From Westerdykella aurantiaca (lineage: Eukaryota > Ascomycota > Dothideomycetes > Pleosporales > Sporormiaceae): DNA of 64,000 nucleotides. The stretch spans positions 4,526,001-4,590,000 of the forward strand of contig JASJFJ010000003.1 in NCBI GenBank assembly GCA_030412805.1. The letters are read 5' to 3'. Positions 1 through 9,700 of this stretch are shown here, in pieces (position 1 is the first letter of the stretch; each line of letters opens with the position of its first letter). A program made the translations under genes and the position numbers. The notes beneath the pieces are model-generated. The model saw nothing but the letters and a program-made list of their open reading frames with translations. It had not been told where the DNA came from and did not search any database.

Positions 1-1261
1 CTTCAGGTTCGACGAGTTCGACGGCTACACAATAGGCAATTTCTTCTTAGCGCTCGGTGGCTCCGCCATCTTCTTGCCGTCCTTCCAGATTGCCAATGCC
101 TTCCCTAAATATGCCGGAACCATCGTTGCAACCGTTACTGGCGCCTTCGATGCATCCGCTGCCGTCTTTCTCTTCTACAGACTCGCCTATGACGCGTCCG
201 GTGGAGCCTTCAAGCCCCAGACGTTCTTTCTAGTTTACCTCATAGTTCCGCTGGCGATTGTGATCGCCCAGCTCACCTTCCTGCCGACCGAAAACTACAA
301 GACAGTCCCACAGCTGGAAATGAAAATCGCACGGGCAGAGGATGCCACCCGAGATGTCCATTCCTCGGACGAAGATTTGCCCGAAGAGGAAGTATGGAAG
401 GCCAGGAAGACCAGAAGCATACATCGGAAACGTAGGCTCAAGAAACTCGATGATCTGGTCGGTGGACCAGACACTAGGAGACACAAGGAAGAGCAAGAGG
501 AGCACAAGCACGAGGTTTCCGGAGTGTGGGGTGCTTTGCACAACAAAACCGCAAAAGAGCAGATGCTCAGCCCCTGGTTCTATCTTCTCGCTCTCCTGAC
601 TGTTTTGCAGATGATCCGCATGAACTACTTCATTGCTACAATCCGCGAGCAGTACACGTATATGCTCGACTCTCCAGTACTTGCGGCACGCATCAACGAT
701 TTCTTCGACTGGGCACTACCCATTGGCGGGGTCCTGTCAACGCCTTTTCTAGGGATCATGCTTGATAACCTCAGTACCCGTCTTGTCCTCTTCCTTCTCA
801 CTCTCATCATCACCGCAATAGGGGTATTTGGATCCCTGCCCGCTCTCTGGGCCGGCTACGTTAACGTTGTCCTCTTCTGCCTTCTCCGCCCTTTCTACTA
901 CTCGGCCATGTCCGATTACGCCGCCAAAGTCTTCGGATTTGCCACATTTGGTCGCGTCTACGGAACCATCATCTGCTTTTCTGGCCTCATCAATCTGTGC
1001 CAGACCGGCATCGATGCCCTTACCAAGGGGACTTTTGATGGCAACCCCATCCCCGTCAACGTGTTCCTTGCTGTGGCAGGCTTCGTCCTTGGGACCGCTC
1101 TCGTGGTGTACGTGAGCGTCCAGACCCACCGCATGCGGAAGAAGCTTGCGGAAGAAGATGCTATGACTGTGACCGACATGGACAGTGTTCTCGACAGCCT
1201 CATGGAAGAGGACGAACCAGAAGATTACGGCACCATATCCGCTCCGGCCAGGCACATCTAG
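1..1261 (+). CDS. FMP42-like MFS transporter, 3' part (5' cut by window edge)
   Basis: The reading frame is open from base 2, with no usable ATG in view, so the gene enters from outside the window. About 419 codons are visible. Hydrophobic segments flank a long charged cytoplasmic loop (about bases 300-560, rich in E/K/R/H), followed by a second bundle of six membrane spans and an acidic C-terminal tail. This arrangement, with segments like PSFQIANAFPKYAG and RMNYFIATIREQY, matches the fungal FMP42 group of the major facilitator superfamily (related to SLC43 amino-acid carriers). The family is predicted to move small solutes; yeast Fmp42 was found in mitochondrial proteomes. The substrate is unknown. 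No intron is needed in the visible part. The family assignment is by recognition of the sequence only. Confidence 0.8.
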   Translation, partial: FRFDEFDGYTIGNFFLALGGSAIFLPSFQIANAFPKYAGTIVATVTGAFDASAAVFLFYRLAYDASGGAFKPQTFFLVYLIVPLAIVIAQLTFLPTENYKTVPQLEMKIARAEDATRDVHSSDEDLPEEEVWKARKTRSIHRKRRLKKLDDLVGGPDTRRHKEEQEEHKHEVSGVWGALHNKTAKEQMLSPWFYLLALLTVLQMIRMNYFIATIREQYTYMLDSPVLAARINDFFDWALPIGGVLSTPFLGIMLDNLSTRLVLFLLTLIITAIGVFGSLPALWAGYVNVVLFCLLRPFYYSAMSDYAAKVFGFATFGRVYGTIICFSGLINLCQTGIDALTKGTFDGNPIPVNVFLAVAGFVLGTALVVYVSVQTHRMRKKLAEEDAMTVTDMDSVLDSLMEEDEPEDYGTISAPARHI

Positions 1262-1752
1262 GGTCACTTCTAACCTGACCTCAGTCATTATTATAGAACA
1301 CCCGTCGTCAGAAGTCTTTCCCGATCTGATGTCTGCCTTTTCACCTTCAGTGGGTTCTACATACTCGGCGTCCGGGGAAAGAGTATAAAAACGACGGTTC
1401 TCTAATCATTGTCCACGAACTGAATACCCTTGGTTTCCCTCTTGTTCTTCAAAGCCAGCGTCTTTGGTTTAATCTGGTCCGGGTTTTTCTCGTTCTGGCG
1501 TTGCAGTCTGGACAGCTTTCCTGGTAACGATACTAGTTAGGTAGTAATTCTATCCTTCTCCACCCTATTACTCAACATCTCATGGTGCTGCCGAATGTGG
1601 CACAGTGACGCAGCGGTCCAAGAGTGAGGTAGTGCTCAATGTTGGGGGTGGATGGATTACCTCCACGGCGGCTGCTGTGCACGAAAGTTGCAAGGAGTTC
1701 TCTCTATTATATACATGGTAAGTCAAACGGTCAATAATATCATGTTACGCAG
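1262..1752. other. Intergenic, 3' flank of the FMP42-like gene
   Basis: I see no coding frame with family features here. The stretch probably contains the 3' UTR of the transporter and ends at the inverted-repeat element that starts at 1753. Confidence 0.5.
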
Positions 1753-1907
1753 GTGACAGAAAAAGTGTCGCACCAACATGGAAAACGGCGTTCTCTGCAG
1801 TTACAGAAATACAAGTTTGTAAGAGCATCCTACCTATGCTCTGTTATTGTAGGTAGGGAATTAAGCTTACAAGTTTTGTTAGGAAAGTGCGACACTTTTT
1901 CTGTCAC
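1753..1907. mobile_element. MITE-like element with 21-bp perfect terminal inverted repeats
   Basis: Bases 1753-1773 (GTGACAGAAAAAGTGTCGCA plus C) are the exact reverse complement of 1887-1907. The interior has a second imperfect pair of arms: TTTGTAAG and CCTACC on the left face GGTAGG and CTTACAAG on the right. The whole 155 bp could therefore fold into a long hairpin. It codes for nothing. The size, perfect termini and hairpin potential fit a miniature inverted-repeat transposable element, probably mobilised by a DNA transposase elsewhere. I could not find a convincing target-site duplication, so the exact ends and superfamily stay open. Confidence 0.7.
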
Positions 1908-1988
1908 TCGGGTGCATGTATTGCCCGTCATGCTATCTAGCCGCGATTGTGGATTACCGATCCCTATGCTCCCTAGCATTTTCACTAT

Positions 1989-2811
1989 CTAGAGATTATC
2001 CCAAACCTGCGCAAGCTCCACCAGGATTGCCGTCAGTTTCTCGGGCTGCGAGATCTGAGCTGAGTGTGCTGCCTCGATATCCTTGACGATCCAATCCGCA
2101 CCGGTGGTATCGATCATATGCTGCTGTATCTGAACGGAAAAGGTTGCGTCCTTGACCGCGCATATGTAGGCGATCCTTCCTTTCCACGCCTCATCGCCAT
2201 AGGTCGCTCGGGGCACGGGTGAATTGAAAGAGGTCATTCCTTGAGCCATCGCGGCTGCGGCTACGACACGTGCCAAATCCGCTGCAACGTCAGCATAGAG
2301 TGGCGGAATCCGGTCGTCGCAGCGGAGTAGGTTCACATCGAGCTAACGATGCCGGCCAGTCATGTAGCTATATGATACGTACCTTTCGGATGAAACACTC
2401 ACGTCGGGCCGGATGTGCGGAGGATAGTGCCCTCCAAACGCTGCAACAATGTCGTTCCCGTCGCCACCCTTAGTAAGGAGCGTCGCAAGATGGATCTGGC
2501 CGAGTACGCCTGTCTTCTTGCCAGCTGCTGCGCGCTCTGGCTTGGACAACCCCTCTACAGCAGCACTGGCGGGGATACTGCTGTAGGAGTGGGTGAGGAG
2601 AACCACATCACGCTCCTCATGGTCGAGTATCGGAAGGAGCATCTTGTCTCGCACATAGCGCGCATCATCTTCAGCGGTTACCTTCCCAGTTGCTCCAAGT
2701 AAATTTACGGCTGAGGAGAAGGTTGGATAACCAGCGAGCTGGAGGAGATGAGCAAGCAACCGTAGTGGGTCGGATTTTTGAGACGCCCCGGGAACGATTA
2801 CGAAAACGGTC
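1989..2811 (-). CDS. alpha/beta-hydrolase fold protein, 5' end unresolved or broken
   Basis: Two exons on the minus strand: 2403 to about 2811, then 1989-2342, joined over a 60-nt intron (2343-2402) with a GTGAGT donor and TTAG acceptor. The joined protein reads TVFVIVPGAS (beta strand and oxyanion region), LLTHSYSSIP (nucleophile elbow with Ser), AVKDATF (acid) and EAAHSAQ (catalytic His). This is the order of the plant-esterase/MES-like alpha/beta hydrolases common in fungi (about 250 residues). Substrate unknown. The start is odd. The frame has no ATG before an upstream TGA, while an out-of-frame ATG (2824-2822, reading MASK) sits just ahead and would join the frame if one base were added. 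So the gene is either decaying or has an unseen 5' exon. Confidence 0.65.
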
Positions 2812-2824
2812 GCTTTGAAGCCAT

Positions 2825-3654
2825 GCTCACGTTTTCAATATAGGATTTGACAAGTGGGCGAAGATTCGATCCCTTAACTTCCGGTTCACCAAGATTGGGA
2901 CTTTGTATTGTGCAAGGGTAAGTGTACTGATGTAGCGACACCCTCAAACTGACCGGCAACATAAACACGGGCCAATACCTTACAGGGGCGGCAAAATCCA
3001 ACGATGGGGAGGCTAAACAGCGGTGAGTTGGACAAGGTAAGCTGCACGCCTTACTGCGTGGCGTACCTACCTACTACCGCAAATCCAACCCAGTAGCTGA
3101 GTTGGCATCCGTACAGAATTGTTGTAGTATGCAGTGCATGATAGTACTATAAGCGATGGGCCGTTGCCTTGCACGCCCGAGTGGCAACACTGGACCTATG
3201 TACCTAGGGTAGAGGATATTGAAACCTTTGAAGCGACCAAATGCTCGCAGCAGGCGAATCCCGCTGTTAGACGGAAACCCGATATCATCTTTCAGCTGAA
3301 AGCGCATTTTCGCCCTTGTTATCCTGGGGATGAGGCACGCCCGCAGCTATTTCCCAACGTCCATGGGTTTCGGTGACTGTTTGTTTCTGAAGCCTGTTGG
3401 TTCGCCCCCTTCATGCTGCACTTCAGGCTTCTAACGTGGGCTGACATAATTTTGTAGCCGTTGTATGTTTCTCCAAATCAGCGCGCAAGAACAAACAACT
3501 CATTCGATGGAAATCGCCTCTCAGCGTAGCGCTCGCCAACAGCTGATCGGATCCCTCCGCAACCGTCTTTGCAGCTGCGTTCCAGTGTACTGGCATGGAA
3601 TGGAGAAGCATCGTTCGCCCAGGACTGGAGTCCCTTAAGAGACACTAACGCCTT
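2825..3654. other. Intergenic, no gene seen
   Basis: Only short frames without recognisable features. It lies between the broken hydrolase start and the retroelement relic, and parts (about 3420-3650) may be unrecognisable flank of that relic. Confidence 0.4.
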
Positions 3655-3960
3655 CTAGTTACGGACTGCTAATATCTTTTCCATATCCTTTTGGATGCCC
3701 CCGGTGCTGATAATCAACCCAAGAAACCTGGTCTGGTTCACGGCAAACTCGGACTATATCCACCTGAAGGCCGGCATCCTGGAGACGCTTGAGGACTTTC
3801 CACGTTAGACTCGTGCCCTAATCGGTCTTCATAGAAGATTAGGCATTGATATATATTAGGCGGTGCAGAAAGTCCCAAGTGAACAAGAGAGGATGTTTCT
3901 GAATCAAGGGAATAGGCTAGGGTTTAATGGTTAGAAGAGAGCCACACTTTTGTAGTGCTT
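3655..3960 (-). mobile_element. Ty3/gypsy retrotransposon relic (reverse transcriptase fragment)
   Basis: Read on the minus strand in shifting frames, the stretch keeps the order of Ty3/gypsy reverse transcriptase around and after the catalytic box. First comes a TFCTA-like piece (about 3855-3870), then the region where the YxDD box belongs (now degraded), LIFYEDRLGHES, VLKRLQDAGLQVDI and finally RFLGLIISTGGIQKDMEKI near 3665-3710. At least two frame changes and several stops interrupt it, so it is dead. No LTRs, integrase or gag are visible nearby. It is a small fossil, likely from an element class once active in this genome. Confidence 0.8.
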
Positions 3961-4287
3961 GCGCTTCTAAAGGGCCCTAAAATCCGTCTAGAGTAGGTTT
4001 TCACGCTAGATTGTGCCTCCTAACCACAGCAGTCTCGCCTTCAGTTGCAGGGAGCTTGGAACTGGGTACGCAATGACACCAAGCCACTTCCCTCAACTGA
4101 CGTCATTGGCCCGCCCCGCCTACCATCTCATGTATCACCTTTCGTCAACGCTCATAAAACGGGCCTTACCTCCTGGTTGCAGTTCAACTCGAGAAGAAAA
4201 TTACTGAAACTCTAGGAACAACTACCTATTTTTCTATAGAGAAACCAACTCGCTTGATTTTTCCGTCTCCGTAAATTCACACGAACC
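3961..4287. other. Upstream region of the small hydrophilic protein gene
   Basis: No coding features recognised. It holds the presumed promoter and leader of the gene starting at 4288. Confidence 0.4.
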
Positions 4288-4746
4288 ATGCCAGACAAGG
4301 AAGAACAACAGCACATCCCCTACCCTGCCGCCGATGAAGGCGGCGATGAGGAACGACAAAAAGGAACCGGTGGCCTCCTCTCCACAATCGGCGACCCAGT
4401 GGGTAAGTGCACTTTCACTCTGTTCTCACTTCAACTCCCCCCAATTATCCACCGCATACTCACATCCTCTCTTCTTCCCTCAGGCAAAGTCCTGAACACC
4501 GGCCTCCGGCCCATCGGCGCACCCCTCGAAAAAGTCACAAAGCCCCTCGGTGATGCCGTCGGCGGCGCCACCAAGCCCGCCCTTGGGCCCCTGATGGGCA
4601 ACAAGGATGAGCGCATGGAGATCGTGGGCGGGAATAACAAGGATAGCTACGAGCATCGGCCAGAGAAGATTGCAGGGAAGGAGCAGACGGGGGATAATCC
4701 ATTGGGCCTGGATCAGACAGGGCGGTGGGGATTTAGGGACGAGTAG
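4288..4746 (+). CDS. Small hydrophilic Gly/Lys-rich protein, conserved hypothetical
   Basis: Two exons, 4288-4402 and 4484-4746, give about 125 residues. The intron (4403-4483, 81 nt) has a GTAAGT donor and a pyrimidine-rich CTTCCCTCAG acceptor. It contains no in-frame stop, so unspliced RNA would encode 27 extra residues. The protein is hydrophilic with a central Gly/Pro/Lys repeat-like part (VLNTGLRPIGAPLEKVTKPL, ending near LGPLMGNKDE) and a charged tail ending TGRWGFRDE. No signal peptide or membrane span. Proteins of this look occur in other filamentous fungi without a known role. The low complexity and hydrophilicity suggest a disordered protein. Function not assigned. Confidence 0.65.
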   Translation: MPDKEEQQHIPYPAADEGGDEERQKGTGGLLSTIGDPVGKCTFTLFSLQLPPIIHRILTSSLLPSGKVLNTGLRPIGAPLEKVTKPLGDAVGGATKPALGPLMGNKDERMEIVGGNNKDSYEHRPEKIAGKEQTGDNPLGLDQTGRWGFRDE

Positions 4747-4966
4747 AGAGGGAGAAATTGGCTTGTTGGGAGTTAAGAAGTGCTGTACTACGAGACTTTG
4801 ATTTCCAACTTTACGCTACATGGGATCAAATGGACATGACCGCGATAGGAAGAATGACGGACGTAATGACCATGTATTATACGGGGCAAACACAGGGTAC
4901 ATCTGGGTATATGATATATGACTTTCCACCAACGCCGAAAAGATGCTCCCCGGTTGGAACAATACC

Positions 4967-6772
4967 TCAAAACATCTCATCCAACCCACTCTCGTCCAGC
5001 ACACTCCTTCCTCTCATATGTCTGTTCCGCTTTTCCCGAAATGTATCCTCAAAACTACCCGTACTCACCTTGTACCCGTCCACACCCACACCCTCGAACC
5101 CTATGCTATCATCCAGCCCCTCCCCCTTGTCATACAACTTCGGCACCGGCGTCTTGCCAGTAAGGATATCATACAGACTGTCCTCGCTCTCATTCCCTTC
5201 TTCATTCTCAATTCGGAGAACCTGATCCTTCCCATCAGGCCACACGAGCACGTATGCCTGTTGATGGCTGAAGAGGAAAGCAGGTTTCCTATCTGCGGCT
5301 GTGGGAAGCCATCGAGCATCCCATTTTGCGGGTCCCGAGCATGCGGGCTTGGAGAGTGAGGATGAGAGGGCGACGATTTGTGGGGCCGCTGGGAGCGAGG
5401 AGTCTGTTGAGGCGGAAAGAGAAAGTAGTGAGGAGAGATATACAGTTGGAGAGTCGTGAGTGGAGTGTACGAGGAGGAGCGACGGGTCCAAAGGATGCCA
5501 CTGCAACCACTTGACGGGAGAGTATTGAATAAGAATCATTCTCGGGCCCAGAGACCGTAGATCCCATATCCAGACAGTGTTGGGCGTGGAGTCGTCTCTT
5601 GTTGCGCACAACGTGCCGTCAACGTTGAAGGTTACAATGCTGATCCCTTGCCTCATCCTACTGTCGGTTTTCTCTGTTGTAATCTTGGGTGGCGTGGCTG
5701 GCTGCGGTGTTAAGCTGTAGCTCCGGGCGCCTCTCCCATCTACCATTTCCGTGTACACTGGTGCCGATGGAACGTGTATTTCTGTGGTGTGGTCCAAGAA
5801 GACGACTGGGGAGAATGTCCTGGTGGAAAGGATGCGGACTCTCCTATCCCAGCCACCAATTGCGAGCCACTCGTTACCCGGCACCCATTCAACAGTCTTG
5901 ATGCCCAAGCCCTCGATACCTCTTCCATCAGCATCGTCAGTAGGTTCGCGCGATACGGTCCGGTAGAGCTGTCCATCGGCCGTGTAAATGTGCAAGTGAT
6001 ATCCCGAAGACGCCGAGTCCCAGATCGCGATCCATCGCCCATCTCTACTCCATTTCAGACCCGCAGCATCCAGAGTCGGTAACCCCACTCTCTTGATCAC
6101 TTCGTATGTCTTCGTCCCCAACAGAAGCAGTAGATCTTGCCCTGCGGTCCTGCAGACCAAGGCTAGCACGGCTGCTCTTGCACTCCCGGACTTGCTGTCC
6201 CCGGCAGGCCGATATCCCCATCCTCTCCCTTCTTTGCCGGAGAATTTTGGGTCCCGAACCTCAACCGCCCGGCCCGTCTTCAAGCACCAAATCGTTGCTT
6301 TACTTGCAAAGTCCGAGAAAACGATCACCTCATCCTCGGTCGCCCCGAATTCTACATGCACATTCTTCCCCATCCCGCCGGACCCGTTGCTGACTACAGC
6401 AGACCATTTCGCATTGCGCAGGTCGTAGACGCGCGTGTTGTCTTCGTCGAAGACGAGGATGCGGTTCGAGCGTGCCGGTGGCGGGCGAGGAGGGGGTGTC
6501 GTGTTCCCATTCCCAGGGGAGGAGATGGTAAGGGGAGACCACGCGAGGCGTGAGTTACGCACGTCATGGGTTTGGGGAAGGGGGATGTTGCGGAGGATTT
6601 CGAGGGATAAGGCGCAGCGGATCTGGAGACGTGCGCTTGAGAGAGAGGCGATGTGTGTTGCTGTTGGCGATGGGGCAGAGGACGCTATTGCTGAGTCCGG
6701 GAATCAGCACTTCTATATATGGTTTATGGTACTTGGGGCATGTTTACTCGACACTTGGGGTGATATCTCCAT
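4967..6772 (-). CDS. WD-repeat protein WRAP73/WDR8
   Basis: The main exon 4967-6690 encodes a WD40 beta-propeller with segments such as RILVFDEDNTRVYDLR, GLKWSRDGRWIAIWDSAS, TVEWVPGNEWLAIGGWDRRV and NTVWIWDLRSL, in the order of WRAP73/WDR8. The likely first exon is 6733-6772 (MEISPQVSSKHAP), joined by a 42-nt intron (6691-6732) with a GTACCA donor, CTGAT branch and CTCAG acceptor. The intron removes two in-frame stops. Total about 587 residues, near the usual family length. In fission yeast and Aspergillus, WDR8 proteins work at the spindle pole body with Msd1/TINA-type partners to anchor microtubule minus ends. The start exon is less sure than the body. The gene converges with the small gene ending at 4746. 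Confidence 0.85.
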
Positions 6773-7346
6773 CTTGGGCGAGTTGGGATTTCTTAGGGAG
6801 GTTGATGGTGTTCGATGTGTGGAGGTAAACAAATGCAGATGGCCCATCCAATCGGAGTGAGAATTCGCCGCGGAAGTGCCAAGATATAGTTACCATCTTC
6901 GAACTAGTGTGTTTTTGATTTGCGATCGATTGCCTTTCGTCTGAACAGACACGCTTTGCAATAATAAATGTCAAGGGCGATTGACAAGAGATTGTTGGCA
7001 GTTCCGAGCCGTTGCGCAAAGTCAACAGTCTACCTTTGGAAAGAATGGGATATCATGACGAGCAGCACAGATTCAACTTGTCAAATTCATTTATCCCAAG
7101 AAGGAGAGGAGATATTCGTCCTGGAACTTGTCTAAATTACTTCTATGCACGTCCAATCTTGTGCGATAAATCGCGTTGTCCTATCGCTACTTCTTACTAC
7201 GGTCCCAATAATGGCGGGTCACTGTCGTTGGGGCTGATGACATAAGGCAAGCCCAGGCGAGACATGCCTGCCCTGCCCAACGCCGCAACTAGCTTGCGGA
7301 GGACCTGGGCGTTGACCAGCCACTCCATCTCCACGTCCACAACGTC
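6773..7346. promoter_or_regulatory. Divergent promoter between WRAP73 and the LCHN-like gene
   Basis: 574 bp between two genes transcribed away from each other. No coding frame with features. No specific factor sites could be assigned. Confidence 0.5.
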
Positions 7347-9223
7347 ATGTCGACTTCGTCGCAATCAAGCCCCGTCGAAGTTGCGACGGGCGGTGCGAGC
7401 AATGCGCCGCGTCTCTCGGCGCTATTTCTAGCAAAGTTCGACAAGAAAGTCGGGTACGTTTTGAGCTATAGCTAGCTCCAACTGCCTGGTGAGGCGTACT
7501 GATGGCTATCCAGATATACAGTTGCGTGGAAACGCGCTGCTGTGGATGGTAAGTATCCATTTGCTGTGAGCTGTCCAGAGAACTTACAATCGATCCAGTA
7601 CCACTCGATGGCACCGTTGAATTCAAATCGCTCCCTTCCGGCCTCCACGCGGTCAAGAACGATCTTGTGTCAGTTCATCAGTCAGCGACCCATTACGCAA
7701 CATACGTTAACAAGGGGGTAGATACTTTGTGCACGAAGGCTACGCAGGGCTAAGTGCCTTCTGCAATGCACCTGCCTCGGAGGAAGAGCGCAACGCGACC
7801 TTTGTTTCGGTCGGCATACTCGTTCCCCTTAATCAGGGCCGGTTGGGTCGAAGCTGGCTTCACGCCGAAAGATTGCAAGGCTTAGCAAGGTCGGCAGCGC
7901 AGTACACCAGCCTACTTCTCGCTGACTGTCGATCAGTGCTTTAGCAAAGGACCCGGAGACCACCACTCCTCTGGAAGACTTCTGGAAAGAGCAATCCGAA
8001 CCGACAGATTCCACAACCTCCGCGCAGCTACGCCCAGGACAAACAAGGGGTCACAGTAGACGACGCGCGCTCTCCACACTCACCGCAGCACTACCCCCAG
8101 ACCAGTCTCTACCAGAGTTTCACCCTGCCCGCTCCGTTGTACATTACGTCGACGTTTTCGGTCCTTTGGTCTTCCGACTTCAGGAGGCCGCATTGCTAAG
8201 GAAGCGTGTTCTTTTCGTTGGCGCTCCACCTGTCCGAGCGTCCTGCGAGTTTGGTAAGGGATAGGCTCGATCTATTTGAGATCTCACTGACACGAGCAAG
8301 TATACAATCTTTCCATTCTCGCCAGCCTTCCAAATGCCGCTCGAGAGCATTTGCCTAGTGGCTCGGATAATCTCTCTCGATTTCGTACTTTATTCTGCTT
8401 GGGAACACATGATATACCCCTGATCGAGAAGTTGCAGAAGACGGACCAAGATGAGCACCCCCACTCGATCGAGTTTCCCTCCCCCGGTTGGGTGGCATGC
8501 ACGACGGACGAGATCATCGCCACGAAGCGACAGCTCTACGATATCATTGTGGAAATCCCACACTCGTATGACGCGCCTCCGGAGCAACGCCGGTGGCCAA
8601 CAATCCGTACATCAGATGGCGCACAGGTTAAAGCAAGCCAGCGCGACGTCCAGCGGTACAAGTTGCTTCATCACGAACTGTGGAAGTATCGGCACAACGT
8701 GTCGGACGAGCACGGAGAATCCACGTCACACGATGATCAGCGACCCCTTGTGCAGAGCGAGCCCGAGGAGGCAGAAGAGGAGTTCAACGAAACGTACGAC
8801 GACAGCGCAGTGGAACCGATGACTTGGTCCCGGCTGGCGTATTTAGGCTTCATGTGGTGGGCATCAGCAGGCGAGAGGGATGCATATACGACCGAGGAGC
8901 GGGAAACGGACAGGGAGCTGCTCGGCAACCTGTCCGACTATCAAGACGGCATTCACACCGCCGTCATTGCAGCATTCCACCGCTGGACGGTGGCCCTGTT
9001 CACACACCTGACACGGCTCCTGGACGCGGCCGAGTCGGAGAGGGGAAGCTCCATCAGCGACATTGTAATTGATCGGGAAGAGCTCAGCAAGATGGGGCTG
9101 GATACTTGGAGTGAGACGGACAGGGCCTTCATCCAGGATCTGGTCTGGTTGTACTTTGGCGTGCGGGCTGACGTGCAAGGAGCGGCCTTGGAATGTTGCG
9201 GCGTGCGGATACCCGTTTGCTGA
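7347..9223 (+). CDS. DENN-related LCHN/DUF4484 family protein
   Basis: Six exons: 7347-7453, 7514-7548, 7599-7668, 7722-7889, 7937-8253 and 8301-9223. They join in frame to 539 residues. Introns are 47-60 nt; intron 4 has a weaker GTCGGC donor but a good GCTGAC branch. Family landmarks run in order: LFLAKFDKKVGYTVAWKR, LPSGLHAVKNDLVYFVHEGY, EEERNATFVSVGILVPL, HYVDVFGPLVFRLQ, LLRKRVLFVGAPPVRASCEF, then the C-terminal DUF4484 part with acidic stretches and WSRLAYLGFMWWASAG. LCHN (DENND11) proteins are DENN-module relatives thought to act in Rab regulation and membrane traffic. Most of this gene is split into exons too short to stand out as single frames. Confidence 0.85.
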
Positions 9224-9700
9224 AAGAAACGAAAAAAAGAAAAGAAAAGAAGCTTTCATTTCTCGCTGCCGGTGGCATCTCATGGTCCTCCTGGAAAAAG
9301 CCCTTCCTTGTCCCATGAACGGCCTCCTCCTCCCGGTGGTGGTGGTGGTGGTGGTGGTGGTGGTGGTGATGGTGGAGGAATCGGTGATGTGATGGTGGTG
9401 GCACAACCCTCGGCAGGCCAAGCCGTTGTCGGAGCACCGAACGCGGGGTGGCTAGTCGCTCTAGTGGTACCGGCGACTGGCCGCCCCGCCGAAATATTTG
9501 CCTATGAATCACCGAACTCCCCACTGCTGTCACACTTGTCACTGCCTACCCTCCCTGCCTGTCTGTGACTCCTGCCAGCTGTCTCAGCTGTTCTTCGACC
9601 TCGACCTCGACTCCGACCCGTCCCATCTCGTCCTACATATATTACAAAGTACAGCCGCCTTCCCTCGCCGACGAAACATCCCATCTACAAGCACGTCATC
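9224..9700. promoter_or_regulatory. Promoter and leader of the 2-isopropylmalate synthase gene
   Basis: The stretch contains a (GGT)11 microsatellite and a pyrimidine-rich leader (about 9540-9690). A TGACTC at about 9565 matches six of seven bases of the CPC1/GCN4 site TGACTCA, which is common upstream of amino-acid biosynthetic genes. One such match is weak evidence. I saw no exact Leu3-type CCGG-N2-CCGG site. Confidence 0.4.
9335..9367. repeat. (GGT)11 trinucleotide microsatellite
   Basis: Eleven uninterrupted GGT units starting at 9335, followed by GAT GGT GGA. It lies between the LCHN-like stop and the 2-isopropylmalate synthase start, so it is non-coding in the models given here. Confidence 0.95.

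Noticed and set aside
2855..2900. Possible tRNA T-arm (GGATCGAATC-like on the minus strand)
   Set aside because: No matching acceptor, D or anticodon stems can be formed around it. No tRNA gene was found elsewhere in the window either.
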